Below the pieces are notes generated by a model. It was not told the origin of the DNA. It was given only the letters and a program-made list of their open reading frames with translations, and ran no database searches. Source: Zhongshania marina (lineage in GTDB: Bacteria; Pseudomonadota; Gammaproteobacteria; Pseudomonadales; Spongiibacteraceae). From it: a stretch of DNA of 44,335 bases. The translations under genes were made by a program, and so were the position numbers. Numbering within the stretch: position 1 is the first letter of the stretch; each line of letters opens with the position of its first letter. Positions 1 through 8,963 of the stretch are shown in pieces. The DNA lies in NCBI RefSeq assembly GCF_002915595.1, contig NZ_PQGG01000020.1:1-44335 (forward strand). The letters run 5' to 3'.

Positions 1-1029
1 CACCCGCTGCCACCATTGGGGATTATCAAGATACCACTGCACGGTTTTACGAATCCCTGACTCAAAGGTTTCTTGTGGCGTCCAGCCCAGCTCACGCTGA
101 ATCTTGCTGGCGTCGATGGCATAGCGCACGTCGTGCCCTGGGCGGTCTTTAACAAAGCTAATCAGGTCTTTAAAACCCTTGCCGTTTGCACGGGAGTTTG
201 CATTCTCTGGCGCTAGCTCCTCGAGTAACTCGCAGATGGTTTCCACCACCTCGATATTGCGCTTCTCGTTGTGACCGCCGATATTGTAGGTCTCGCTCAG
301 CCTACCCTCGCTCACTACCTTGAACAGTGCCCGGGCGTGGTCTTCTACATAGAGCCAATCACGAATCTGGCTGCCATCACCATAGACTGGCAGGGGCTTG
401 CCGTGCAGCGCATTGAGAATAATGTGGGGCACTAGTTTTTCTGGGAAATGATAGGGGCCGTAATTATTGGAACAATTGGTGACGATAATCGGCAGGCCAA
501 AGGTACGCCCCCACGCTCTCACCAAATGATCGGAACTTGCCTTGCTCGCGGAGTAAGGCGAACTGGGTTCGTATGAGGTGGTTTCGGTAAAGAGATCGGT
601 CGTGCCGTGCAGATCGCCATACACTTCATCGGTGGAGATGTGGTGAAAACGAAAAGCCGCTTTTTTATCGCCCTCTAGTACCTGCCAGTAGCAACGTGCG
701 GCCTCAAGCATATTGTAGGTGCCGACAATATTGGTTTGAATAAACGCACCGGGGCCATCAATGGAGCGATCAACATGGCTTTCTGCCGCAAGGTGCATCA
801 CAAAATCAGGTTGATGCTGAGCAAACATCGCATTGAGTGCGGCTAAATCGCAAATATCTAGGTGAGCAAAAGTGTAACGCTCGGAGCTTGCAGCATTGGG
901 AAGCGATTCCAAATTACCCGCATACGTCAGCGCGTCGACATTCACTACCGACACATCGGTATCTGCCAGTATGTGACGAACCACAGCGCTACCGATAAAA
1001 CCGGCGCCGCCGGTGACAATCCCCTTCAT
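1..1029 (-). CDS. rfbB: dTDP-glucose 4,6-dehydratase, 3' end cut by window
   Basis: This enzyme converts dTDP-glucose to dTDP-4-keto-6-deoxyglucose, the second step towards dTDP-rhamnose and other deoxysugars of LPS. The frame is open from the ATG at 1029 to the window edge, giving 343 codons, so probably only 10-20 C-terminal residues are missing. The N-terminus has the Rossmann motif TGGAGFIGS (residues 6-14). Residues 132-138 read STDEVYG, which holds the catalytic Thr-Asp-Glu, and YSASK (159-163) supplies the short-chain dehydrogenase Tyr and Lys. The conserved SHVDRSI segment is also present. It is the first gene of the surface-sugar cluster, and rfbA/C/D homologues would be expected to the left, outside the window. 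The assignment is safe; the particular deoxysugar made is not known from this sequence. Confidence 0.95.
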   Translation of the reverse strand, partial: MKGIVTGGAGFIGSAVVRHILADTDVSVVNVDALTYAGNLESLPNAASSERYTFAHLDICDLAALNAMFAQHQPDFVMHLAAESHVDRSIDGPGAFIQTNIVGTYNMLEAARCYWQVLEGDKKAAFRFHHISTDEVYGDLHGTTDLFTETTSYEPSSPYSASKASSDHLVRAWGRTFGLPIIVTNCSNNYGPYHFPEKLVPHIILNALHGKPLPVYGDGSQIRDWLYVEDHARALFKVVSEGRLSETYNIGGHNEKRNIEVVETICELLEELAPENANSRANGKGFKDLISFVKDRPGHDVRYAIDASKIQRELGWTPQETFESGIRKTVQWYLDNPQWWQRV

Positions 1030-1197
1030 AATTAATAGCCTTTGAAGCGGCAACTTAAGCAAGCCGTCGCGCAATAAAATTCATAAAACAAAACTCGATG
1101 GCATTCCCAATAATTCTCTATATTTATTGAATAGCAGGGAGATACATCTCAGCACCAACCATCATTGCGTCAAGCATGAAAAACAACGCAATTAATA

Positions 1198-1854
1198 CTA
1201 AATACCCAAACAATTCCCATCGCGATACAGTATGGTCGTCCGATGAGCTCGACCACCGGTTGCCTTCAAGCCGCTCATATGTAAAACGCGAAAGCCCTCT
1301 GCCTCGGCAAGCTCAATACCTTCCTGATATCGCTCACGCTGGGAATCATCAAGTAAAATCACACCCTGCTCAGATAAGCTCGCAAAGCTTTGCTTTATGC
1401 AATTCACTCTATCCCTGCCATCAACCACGACCACATCAAATTTTTGCTGTTGCTTTACAATTACCCTGCAATAGTCGCCATCGATATCTTCCTGCTGAAA
1501 GATCAATTTTACATTTTCAGCCACCTGCGGCTTAAGCAATTGATACCAGTGGCTATCATATTCAAGCGAGGTGACACACTTCACTCTATCTGCATAAAAA
1601 TATGTAGAGTAGCCGCTTCCAAACTCAAACAAGTTTAAATTTTTATTTAAGCGCTGATCTAGCAACTCAACGATATTAAAGTTCATCCAGGGGATGGCAT
1701 TCTGCGAGTTATCTATCGGCTTACCTTCAGCCAAACTCTGCATCCAAGCCGTTGTATATAAATATGATCGTTTATTTCGAATTAATATTTTATACGCTCG
1801 GTAATGCAAAGCCGCTGTTGAGAAAAACTCAGAAAATTTTTTTATGACACTCAT
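1198..1854 (-). CDS. class I SAM-dependent methyltransferase, AT-rich
   Basis: This 218-residue protein has a class I methyltransferase core. Motif I is FEFGSGYST (residues 76-84), an acidic residue follows the second strand in TSLEYD (95-100, the likely ribose contact), and VVVVDGRDR (141-149) sits at the motif IV position. A further acidic turn, ILLDD, lies near 166-170. The start at 1854 has an AAGGA ribosome site nine bases upstream. The substrate is unknown; the position among glycosyltransferases suggests sugar or glycolipid methylation, but that is inference. The gene is visibly AT-richer than its neighbours (36 of 120 bases are G or C in 1741-1860), as often seen for horizontally exchanged surface-polysaccharide genes. 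Confidence 0.75.
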   Translation of the reverse strand: MSVIKKFSEFFSTAALHYRAYKILIRNKRSYLYTTAWMQSLAEGKPIDNSQNAIPWMNFNIVELLDQRLNKNLNLFEFGSGYSTYFYADRVKCVTSLEYDSHWYQLLKPQVAENVKLIFQQEDIDGDYCRVIVKQQQKFDVVVVDGRDRVNCIKQSFASLSEQGVILLDDSQRERYQEGIELAEAEGFRVLHMSGLKATGGRAHRTTILYRDGNCLGI

Positions 1855-1940
1855 ATTAATGAGTCCTTATAAAATAACATTTGAACAATGGCTTTGCGCT
1901 TCCATCATTCATTGAACTTATATTATGCCGCGTAAAACGC

Positions 1941-2858
1941 TCAGCTATTATCTATCGTGTGATAGCTATCTACCTCCACACCAAAAACACCACTCACCGT
2001 ACCCGCTGCGCGGCTAGCCTTCATAACAGCTTTTATCACCACGACTTTTTGAAAAAGTAAGCTTGCAACAAGGGCAATCAAACTATTTACGACGATCTGA
2101 GTTAACGACGAAATCACAATGCCTGCGGTACTACGACCACTGCGCCGCTTACGCCACGCCAAGGTAATACCGACGCGATACTTACGTTTCGACAACCAAC
2201 GCAAACTAACTCTACTCGCCGGTATATCTTCGCTAACAAAGGCCTCAGCACACTTATAAATCGACACGCCGCGACTCACCGCCTCACAAAAAAACAGGGT
2301 GTCGGTCCCCCCTGCTAAGGGCCGACTTTCATCAAAGCGAAGGCCCAACTCCTTGGTAACGAATATAGGTATAAGCACATTATTGGTGGCACAGCTACTT
2401 AACACCGAACCCGTCTTGCGACCTTTATCACGGAATATTTCCCGCATATATTCCGGTGTATTTTCCGGCAAGGCTGACTTAACGGCGCCAGATATTACTG
2501 CCTTCCCCCCCACAGAGAGAGCATAGTCCAGCAATAAGACCAGCCAGTGCCTGTCGACCCATTCATCATCGTCAATAAACACCAAGTAATCCGCGTTTAA
2601 AGCATGCGCCTCTGCGATCGCCTTATTTCGCGCCAAGGGAATGCCGCGCTTATTTTCAATCACATACTGCAATGGAAACGGGAATTTATCTTGCCTAGAC
2701 TCAACGACAGGACGCGCAGACTGATTTTCGTCATTTTCTACAACGGTAACAAATACCTTGGCATTTTCAGGGACAGCCATAGCAGCTAGACTATCTAGAC
2801 AGTTACCCAACAGGCTTGGCCGCATACATGTACACAACGCGATATTAATACTGATCAT
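1941..2858 (-). CDS. family 2 glycosyltransferase with C-terminal membrane-associated segment
   Basis: This 305-residue protein has a GT-A fold of family GT2. It begins with the hydrophobic strand INIALCTCMRP typical of GT2 N-termini. The ENKRGIPLARNKAI region (68-81) is the nucleotide-sugar loop, and FIDDDEW (94-100) contains the metal-binding Asp cluster. Residues 183-187 (GGTDT) sit where an acceptor-site acidic residue is expected. A hydrophobic stretch around 247-278 probably anchors it to the inner face of the cytoplasmic membrane. It is likely to add a sugar to the LPS core or O-antigen; donor and acceptor cannot be read from sequence. It lies on the same strand as the flanking genes, with a 62-base gap from the GT25 gene upstream. 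Confidence 0.85.
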   Translation of the reverse strand: MISINIALCTCMRPSLLGNCLDSLAAMAVPENAKVFVTVVENDENQSARPVVESRQDKFPFPLQYVIENKRGIPLARNKAIAEAHALNADYLVFIDDDEWVDRHWLVLLLDYALSVGGKAVISGAVKSALPENTPEYMREIFRDKGRKTGSVLSSCATNNVLIPIFVTKELGLRFDESRPLAGGTDTLFFCEAVSRGVSIYKCAEAFVSEDIPASRVSLRWLSKRKYRVGITLAWRKRRSGRSTAGIVISSLTQIVVNSLIALVASLLFQKVVVIKAVMKASRAAGTVSGVFGVEVDSYHTIDNS

Positions 2859-2920
2859 TACATTGCCCCAACAGCCTTAGCATATTTCAAACGCCACCTA
2901 TGAATTAATATAACTGCGAC

Positions 2921-3721
2921 CTAAAGCTTTCTTGTTGTCTTGCTTATCGACGTATCCGGCATTTCCGCGCCAAGAAACGCCTGCCGATGCCGCAAAAGAT
3001 AAGCATGCCTACACAAGCTAAACCACAATTTAACGGGATGAAACATCAAGCGGTGCCACAAATTCGGCAAATCTGAATATACCGGCGCTTTCTTCGCAAC
3101 ACTTGTTTCGCCCAGCAACTCAAAAGCAAGATGTGGCTCAACCGCAAACACATCCAAGTCAAACAGAAAGAAGTGATCAAAAACCTTATCCACCGGCTCA
3201 TAAATACCACAGCCATAATCTAAGAATTTTTTCATTCCATTGCGACTAAGCATATAGGCTTGCGTTCCAAGACCGCCGCGCTCCTGACGCACAAGACAGT
3301 GTTTACCAAACAAAGGCCCCAACACTTTTCTGCGCCTAAGCTTTAAGGACATCAGGCGAACCATATCCAAATCTCTTTCGAGCAAAGTCTTGAACACCTC
3401 ACCAAGTAAAGGTTCAATAACGACGTCATCTTCAAGCAGACAAACGTATTCGAAGCCCTCATTGTACGCCTGCCTCACAGCTCTATAGTGGGATAGATAG
3501 CAGCCCAATTCACTATTTGTTAAGCGTTTTCCGTGGCGGATCATCGCCAGTGTGTCGCGAAAATATTCACCATCCCCTAGGGGCGGCTCGCCATTGCGGC
3601 CGTCTACCGCATCAAATACTTCCGCGCTTATACCTTGAGCCGCCAAATCACTTAACAGCTTTTGCGTATTCTCCGCCGCCCTATTAAGACTAATAACACG
3701 ACACATGTATTTTTTTTGCAT
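2921..3721 (-). CDS. family 25 glycosyltransferase (LPS biosynthesis)
   Basis: This 266-residue protein matches the GT25 pattern of Haemophilus and Neisseria LPS galactosyltransferases. It begins with a VISLNRAAENTQ segment, followed by FDAVDG (36-41), ELGCYLSHYRA (71-81) and the metal-binding LLEDDV (95-100). Downstream, GTQAYMLSRNGMKKFL is the usual C-terminal half signature of the family. These proteins transfer hexoses, often galactose, to the oligosaccharide core at the cytoplasmic membrane. The length is normal. The start at 3721 is the family-like one; a second ATG lies five codons in. It heads the leftward run 3721 to 1, with a 191-base gap separating it from the divergent GT4 gene. 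Confidence 0.88.
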   Translation of the reverse strand: MQKKYMCRVISLNRAAENTQKLLSDLAAQGISAEVFDAVDGRNGEPPLGDGEYFRDTLAMIRHGKRLTNSELGCYLSHYRAVRQAYNEGFEYVCLLEDDVVIEPLLGEVFKTLLERDLDMVRLMSLKLRRRKVLGPLFGKHCLVRQERGGLGTQAYMLSRNGMKKFLDYGCGIYEPVDKVFDHFFLFDLDVFAVEPHLAFELLGETSVAKKAPVYSDLPNLWHRLMFHPVKLWFSLCRHAYLLRHRQAFLGAEMPDTSISKTTRKL

Positions 3722-3912
3722 ACACCCTCAAACCAAGCCTTGCCTGCCAAAACGCCTAAGCTCTACGGGCGCTATTTAACTAAACATCAATAACAGCTTA
3801 CAATATACGCATTCAAACACCAGCGGCAGCAGCCAAATTTATGTGATTAATTCCAGCATCCGCTAGCAATACAGACCCACCACATACGATCTGCAGACCG
3901 GACAGCGAATCA

Positions 3913-5040
3913 ATGGAAATACACAACATACTAATAAACACCCAAAATTTCCCACCAGAAGCTGGCGGCATACAAAACTATATGTATGAGCTTGCAAGGG
4001 CCTTACACAATATCGGCCACCATGTCAGTGTCGTATGCGATGCTCCGGCTGTCGCTGGGCAGCAGGAATTTGACGCAAACCTTCCCTTTGCAATCAAGCG
4101 CATAAGCGGTCCCAAGCTAATTCGCCGCTACCGAAAGGCCAAGTGGATTACAAAATACCTAAACAGCCACCAGACGCTACTTATCTCCGATAGCTGGAAA
4201 AGTTTGGAGCTGCTAAACCCCGCAAAATTTCGCAATTTATGCAGTGTTTGCATTGCTCACGGCATGGAATTCCCAAGCAAAACTAGCGAGAAAAAGAAAA
4301 ATCGCATCACTAAAACTCTGGCGCTAGCAGACTTTGTGCTTGCGAATTCGCAGTTCACTGCTCAACGCCTACGACCCTATACTAGCGATACATCACGCAC
4401 TCACATTCTTCACCCCGGTGTCACGCCGCCACCTACACCAAATGCAGACGAGACAACAAACATAAGCAATTTATGTATGGCGCACTCCCCCATACTGCTT
4501 ACCGTAGGGCGACTAGAAGCCCGCAAAGGCCAAGATAAAATTATTGAGATTTTACCAAAACTACTCAAAGATCACCCCAATCTACTCTATGTGCTCGCCG
4601 GCACCGGCCCCCTGCAGGAAAATTTATTAACTCGCACAAATGAGCTTGGTATAGCAGATAAGGTTAAATTCTGTGGCCGCGTGAGCGACGGCGAGCGATC
4701 TGCCCTGCTGCAAAACGCAGACCTATTCGCTATGCCATGCCGCGCTGTTGGCGACTCAGTGGAAGGATTTGGAATTGTCTACATTGAGGCGGCGATGCAG
4801 GGAGTCGCAAGCCTTGCCGGCCGAGTAGGCGGTGCCAGTGACGCCGTTCTCGACGGCCGCACCGGAATGTTATGCGATGGCGATGACGAAAATGATATTT
4901 ACCTCAGCATCAAAAAAATGCTCGCCGATAGCGATGCATTAAAAAGCATGGGGCAGCAGGCCCAACACAGAGCCCAGACAGAATTACAATGGGAACAGAT
5001 AGCACAAAAATTATTAACGCTCTGCACCGCGAATAATTAA
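3913..5040 (+). CDS. family 4 glycosyltransferase (GT-B fold), lone plus-strand gene of the cluster
   Basis: This 375-residue retaining GT-B glycosyltransferase has the acceptor-side glycine loop GGIQNY (18-23), the hinge/phosphate-binding VGRLEARKG (198-206), and EGFGIVYIEA (284-293), the EX7E signature. The C-terminal AAMQGVASLAGRVGGASDAV block is typical of PimB/WaaG-like GT4 enzymes. It probably adds mannose, glucose or a related hexose to a lipid-linked or LPS acceptor, donor unknown. No good Shine-Dalgarno precedes the ATG. It is the only gene in the cluster on the plus strand and ends just three bases before the stop of the convergent YrbL-like gene with no terminator between, so the two transcripts should overlap at their 3' ends. 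Confidence 0.88.
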   Translation: MEIHNILINTQNFPPEAGGIQNYMYELARALHNIGHHVSVVCDAPAVAGQQEFDANLPFAIKRISGPKLIRRYRKAKWITKYLNSHQTLLISDSWKSLELLNPAKFRNLCSVCIAHGMEFPSKTSEKKKNRITKTLALADFVLANSQFTAQRLRPYTSDTSRTHILHPGVTPPPTPNADETTNISNLCMAHSPILLTVGRLEARKGQDKIIEILPKLLKDHPNLLYVLAGTGPLQENLLTRTNELGIADKVKFCGRVSDGERSALLQNADLFAMPCRAVGDSVEGFGIVYIEAAMQGVASLAGRVGGASDAVLDGRTGMLCDGDDENDIYLSIKKMLADSDALKSMGQQAQHRAQTELQWEQIAQKLLTLCTANN

Positions 5041-5043
5041 AAA

Positions 5044-5757
5044 TTAGCGCGGCGCCGGAATATCAGGTACGCCATCTTTCATAGGCAGCCCGTTGGGGCC
5101 AGGGTATTTACCACTTTTAATACTCTCGAAAAACTCGTCAATCCGCTCATCTAAATTCTTTACTTTGCGACCGACTAAGTAACGACGCGCACGTCTAGGC
5201 AAGAATGGAAGTGCTGCAATGCCCGTTGCTCCCAAGCCGTCAATCACCACCAGCCTGTTAATTGATTCCACTCCGCCCTCTAAGCGCTTTTCGACAACAA
5301 TATTGTGAAGGAGAATTGAGCGCGACGGCACCAAGTGATCCATCCAATGTTTTTTCAATACCTCAACCGCCCTTTTACACTCATCTGTGTAACCGAAGTT
5401 CCAAAGATAAAGCATCAGCGACATAGATATCTCACCGCTGTGGTCAAGGATCAGTTCTGAGCAAATACCCAAACCCAGATCCGTTTCAATCATGCCGTAG
5501 CCGCGACTGATATGATCAAAAATAGAATCGGAATAATTCTGCTGAAAATCGCGTAACACTCTAAATTCTTCAGCATTGTCGTCAAAAACTGACAGCGGGA
5601 GTAAGCTTTTAGGGAAGCCTTTTTTCCTACGGTAATCCTCAAGTGTGAACTCTGGGCGACGTACTTTAATGCATCTATTAGGATGCTCAGGATGCACGAA
5701 GCAAAGCCGGTTCCCCCCACGAGAAAATGGACGCTCCGCCGATAACGCTAAGCTCAC
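5044..5757 (-). CDS. YrbL-family kinase-fold protein
   Basis: This 237-residue protein resembles YrbL, the PhoP-regulated protein of enterobacteria that belongs to the protein-kinase-like fold. A glycine-containing N-terminal loop (GGNRLCFV, 14-21) precedes CIKVRR, with Lys31 in the position of the ATP-binding lysine, and Glu63/Glu64 could be the helix-C partner. SILLHNIVVE (147-156) supplies the catalytic-loop Asn152, and VVIDGLG (170-176) supplies Asp173 at the metal-binding DFG position. The residue five before Asn152, where an active kinase normally has Asp, is Ser147. It starts with GTG, sharing four bases (GTGA) with the stop of the CgeB-like transferase, which implies translational coupling. 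Function is unproven; phosphorylation of an LPS core sugar, or a regulatory pseudokinase role, are possibilities. Confidence 0.72.
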   Translation of the reverse strand: MSLALSAERPFSRGGNRLCFVHPEHPNRCIKVRRPEFTLEDYRRKKGFPKSLLPLSVFDDNAEEFRVLRDFQQNYSDSIFDHISRGYGMIETDLGLGICSELILDHSGEISMSLMLYLWNFGYTDECKRAVEVLKKHWMDHLVPSRSILLHNIVVEKRLEGGVESINRLVVIDGLGATGIAALPFLPRRARRYLVGRKVKNLDERIDEFFESIKSGKYPGPNGLPMKDGVPDIPAPR

Positions 5758-6794
5758 TGAGCGCCCCCATTACTAGCAATATTTTGCACCCATACGTAGT
5801 CGTGGCTGAAGGGCATTTCCAAGCTCGCCTCCACAATAAATTGCGCATAGAGCTTTGAATTAATTTCACGGTGGAAAAAATCGCGAGTTCGTGAGGCCCA
5901 ATGCTGCCGCATAGCATCATCACCATGAAATTCACGAATTTTCGCTAACAAACTTGCTTCATCATCAAAATATACCGCCGACTCCGGCGGCAAAAGCTCG
6001 TCAAATCGCGGCGCACTACTGGTAAACAGTAAAATGCCGTTACCTGCCAACTGGGCCATTCGCGCAGAGGAATACCAATAATCACCCTCTTGGCGATTCA
6101 AATTTAGACCCATTTTTGTCTTAGCCAAAGCGCGATCATAATCGCGCCCCCATACAGGAGGCTCGCCAAAACTCCCGTAGGTCATAAAATTCATTTCGTC
6201 TTTTACTGCGTCTTTAATATTGCCGACCATCTCGAGCCGTTTGGTAAGATTTGTACTATTGCTACAAAACAGCAAATCAATTTCTAAATCCGTTTTCGTC
6301 GAGTTATCCAAGCACTCTACGGAGGCCTCAATTGGATTTGGCATATGATAAATACGCGCACCAAGGCCCTCAAACTGCTTTAATTCCTTTAAGCCAGTTG
6401 ACACAAATACAGCATCAACAACAGCTGCTCTAGAGCGAATACGCTCTACATTGCTGGGAACAAAAAGGGGATCATTATTGCAGTGGACGATAATCGTTGC
6501 GGGACGGCGGCGCTTAATTTCACTCAGAGTTTCATTGCTAATCGTATCGCAATGACCCGCAATCACTAGATCTGGCTCCATGGCATCAGCCATCTCAAGC
6601 AGTCGCTTATTCGCTTTGCCTACGCCTAAATCTCGAATACCAAACGGCGCCTCAAATGCCGCTACATCACGATCACTAAAACTTTGCAGGTAGTGGTCGT
6701 TTTTTATCAAACCAAAACCTAATTTTTGTGCCCAGCTTACCCGTGTTCGACCATAGCGTCGCAGCTGTTGGGTATCTACGTGAAGTACTCTCAT
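5754..6794 (-). CDS. CgeB-like family 1-type glycosyltransferase
   Basis: This 346-residue protein is similar to CgeB/spore-maturation-type glycosyltransferases of GT-B fold. The N-terminal domain carries DLVIAGHCDTIS (75-86) and VDAVFVSTGLKELKQF (126-141). The C-terminal domain has MGLNLNR (228-234) and YSSARMAQLAGNGILLFT (241-258), the usual nucleotide-sugar side of this family, followed by a YFDDEASLLAKI segment typical of the C-terminal module. It is unlike its GT4 neighbours in lacking a canonical EX7E block. Donor and acceptor are unknown. It overlaps the YrbL-like gene by four bases and lies 96 bases downstream of the next GT4 gene on the same strand. Confidence 0.75.
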   Translation of the reverse strand: MRVLHVDTQQLRRYGRTRVSWAQKLGFGLIKNDHYLQSFSDRDVAAFEAPFGIRDLGVGKANKRLLEMADAMEPDLVIAGHCDTISNETLSEIKRRRPATIIVHCNNDPLFVPSNVERIRSRAAVVDAVFVSTGLKELKQFEGLGARIYHMPNPIEASVECLDNSTKTDLEIDLLFCSNSTNLTKRLEMVGNIKDAVKDEMNFMTYGSFGEPPVWGRDYDRALAKTKMGLNLNRQEGDYWYSSARMAQLAGNGILLFTSSAPRFDELLPPESAVYFDDEASLLAKIREFHGDDAMRQHWASRTRDFFHREINSKLYAQFIVEASLEMPFSHDYVWVQNIASNGGAQ

Positions 6795-6890
6795 TAAATT
6801 TGCAACCGTAAGCCAATAATCTCAACGAGCCAGAGCGCTCAATCTTACACCTGAGGCCCTACTAGCAACAAATACCCAGAGCCACCGCTC

Positions 6891-8030
6891 TTACTCAGCC
6901 AATAGACGACGATAAACCGCTAAGGTGCTCGCCAACTGGCTACTTAAATAATAACTTTCTGGCAGTGATAACACCGCATCGGCATCAATCACGTCAGCCA
7001 CCCTCGCCGCAAATCCAACGATATCGTCGGGCGCAACCAAACCCTGAGGAAAACCCGCATTAAGCGACTCGCTCGCCCCACCGCGGTCGTAGGCCACCAC
7101 CGGCGTACCACTCGCAAGAGATTCTGGCACCGTGCGCCCAAAGGGCTCCTCTTTGTTTGACATATGACAGGTCACCGACGCCAAACCGTAAAACTGCGCG
7201 ATATCGCTGCGGTGCCCCACAAATGTTACCGCCTCATCAAGGCCGAGACTTGAGCGCATAGCGAGCAACTCGTCAAAATAATGTTGTTTGCCTGGCTCAG
7301 CATCACCGACAACAACGCCATGGCAGTCCTGACGAAGGCGAATTAGGCGAGACATCATCTCTAAAAAAGCTTCTTGCCCCTTCCAACGGGTTAGCCGCCC
7401 CGGCATTAAAATAATGTGCTGATTTTGTAACTGTGGATATTGCCGAAACAACTCTTTTTTCCATTGGGGCGTGCACGCTTCGCGATTAAAAGCTGCAGGA
7501 TCTAATCCCCGGGGAATTAAGCTAATACGGCGCTCGTCCGCTTTGTAATTAGTAGTAATATAGTTCTTTACGCAATTCGATATCGCAATAAGATGCTCTG
7601 CACGCGCCATTACAGCACTGTAAAAATTTACCGAATACATGCCGTGAAACGTGCTCACCAAACGCGGTCGCGTGGCGGGATTCATTCGCCGCCAAGCCAG
7701 CCACACTATCCACGCTGGCGCCCGAGAACGCACGTGAACCACATCGGCCGCCAAGGATTCTAGCAAGCGCCGCATAGGCCGAACTTGCAGCAAAGACCAT
7801 AGCGATTTCCGGTGAACAGGAAAGCTAATATGCTCACTGCCTTCAGCAAGAAGACCGTCGACCATACGGCCACCCGAGGATATAACAACCGACGCATGCC
7901 CACCCCGCACCAATTCTCGAGCCAACTCAACGGTGCCACGCTCGACACCCCCGGAGTTCAATGCCGGCAAAACCTGCACTATTTTTAGTGGCCTTGCGGT
8001 ATTACTACTTTGCATCTCTGCCTCAGGCAT
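6891..8030 (-). CDS. family 4 glycosyltransferase (LPS core type)
   Basis: This is a 379-residue GT-B enzyme. GGVERG (27-32) is the N-terminal acceptor loop, VVHVRSRAPAW (97-107) and STFHGMYSV (126-134) lie in the cleft, and MPGRLTRWKGQ (209-219) is the phosphate-binding hinge. EPFGRTVPE (295-303) is the EX7E motif, and the ASGTPVVAYDRGGASE stretch closes the donor site. It resembles proteins annotated as LPS core glycosyltransferases. The ATG at 8030 has little ribosome-site support. The ATG five codons in, at 8015, follows GAGG at five bases and could be the real start (374 residues). It is 33 bases downstream of the ELM1-type gene and probably co-transcribed. Confidence 0.88.
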   Translation of the reverse strand: MPEAEMQSSNTARPLKIVQVLPALNSGGVERGTVELARELVRGGHASVVISSGGRMVDGLLAEGSEHISFPVHRKSLWSLLQVRPMRRLLESLAADVVHVRSRAPAWIVWLAWRRMNPATRPRLVSTFHGMYSVNFYSAVMARAEHLIAISNCVKNYITTNYKADERRISLIPRGLDPAAFNREACTPQWKKELFRQYPQLQNQHIILMPGRLTRWKGQEAFLEMMSRLIRLRQDCHGVVVGDAEPGKQHYFDELLAMRSSLGLDEAVTFVGHRSDIAQFYGLASVTCHMSNKEEPFGRTVPESLASGTPVVAYDRGGASESLNAGFPQGLVAPDDIVGFAARVADVIDADAVLSLPESYYLSSQLASTLAVYRRLLAE

Positions 8031-8063
8031 ACATTGTCCAGAAATAAATTTATAAAGGGCTGC

Positions 8064-8963
8064 TTATCGCCCAAGCCACCAATCTGCAACACGATCCGCC
8101 TCCCACAAAGGATGAGCGGCAGGCGGCAATGCCGTTCCTAACTGAGCATTTTCAAACGCTGTTGCAAGACCGCTACTGACCAATTGCGCCATACTTTTAG
8201 TCACGCGGGACTCGCGCAAAGGCTGTAAACTTAATACTCCGGTTGGCGCGCCAGAGCTTACGCTTTCGTAAACCATCGACACACTATCGCAGCTTACCCA
8301 AACCTGCCCAACTTCTGCCAAAATACCTGGCAGCCATTCTGATCCAGTATTTTTATATGGCATGGCTTTAATATTTTCCAACCCCAAACTCGCCAGCTCA
8401 TCCAACAAGCCCGCAGGCGTGCGCGGCGAATCGGACACCAACCATTCGCACCCGGCGTTCGCCGCAGCAATGCGTTTCACTTGCTCAATAATAACGGCAT
8501 TGTCCCAGTGAAAGTGAGTATTAGTGCCACCCAATAAAATCAATCCCCGCCCCTCGTTCCGCCCCTCGTAGCTTGGAACAATATGGTTAATGACCCCATA
8601 AGTAGCTAGCACCGAGTCGCGCTCTGGTGGAGAATCGTGGAACGGCATACATACCGCATCAAAAAAGCAAAGTGGTAGCGATGGGCGCATTAATAAAAAC
8701 GTTTTTACACCTAACATCCATTTGCACCACAACAGTGGCAAATGCGTTTTACTCCCCGCCGAAAGCACCCAATCAGGTTTACGCTGAGACTGAAACTGGC
8801 TCAACAAGCCTTGACCGCGAGTAAAACGAAATGGCTGCACAGAAAGGTCTAGCCAATGTAATTCAATCTGCGTCTTGGCCTGCAAGCGCTCGATTAAGCC
8901 GCGCAGCTGGTTCAAATGCCCCAGTCGGCCATCTGTAATTACCCACACGCGGCGAAGGCTCAC
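8064..8963 (-). CDS. ELM1/GtrOC1-family putative glycosyltransferase
   Basis: This 299-residue protein belongs to the ELM1 family, named after a plant mitochondrial fission factor; bacterial members have a GT-B-like fold and sit in LPS loci. Characteristic segments are VWVITDGRLGHLNQ (6-19), ILLGGTNTHFHWD (142-154), WLVSDSPRTP (174-183) and VSCDSVSMVYESVSSGAP (223-240). In the last segment the serine/glutamate cluster occupies the donor-binding position of MurG-like enzymes. The GTG start at 8963 shares one base with the TAG stop of the upstream acyltransferase, so the two are almost certainly co-translated. The biochemical role in bacteria is not settled; a glycosyl transfer on lipid A-core is a reasonable but unproven reading. 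Confidence 0.78.
   Translation of the reverse strand: MSLRRVWVITDGRLGHLNQLRGLIERLQAKTQIELHWLDLSVQPFRFTRGQGLLSQFQSQRKPDWVLSAGSKTHLPLLWCKWMLGVKTFLLMRPSLPLCFFDAVCMPFHDSPPERDSVLATYGVINHIVPSYEGRNEGRGLILLGGTNTHFHWDNAVIIEQVKRIAAANAGCEWLVSDSPRTPAGLLDELASLGLENIKAMPYKNTGSEWLPGILAEVGQVWVSCDSVSMVYESVSSGAPTGVLSLQPLRESRVTKSMAQLVSSGLATAFENAQLGTALPPAAHPLWEADRVADWWLGR

Noticed and set aside
1176-1638. Short plus-strand open frames opposite the methyltransferase gene
   Set aside because: The minus-strand methyltransferase has clear motifs and a good ribosome site; the plus frames resemble nothing and lack initiation signals.
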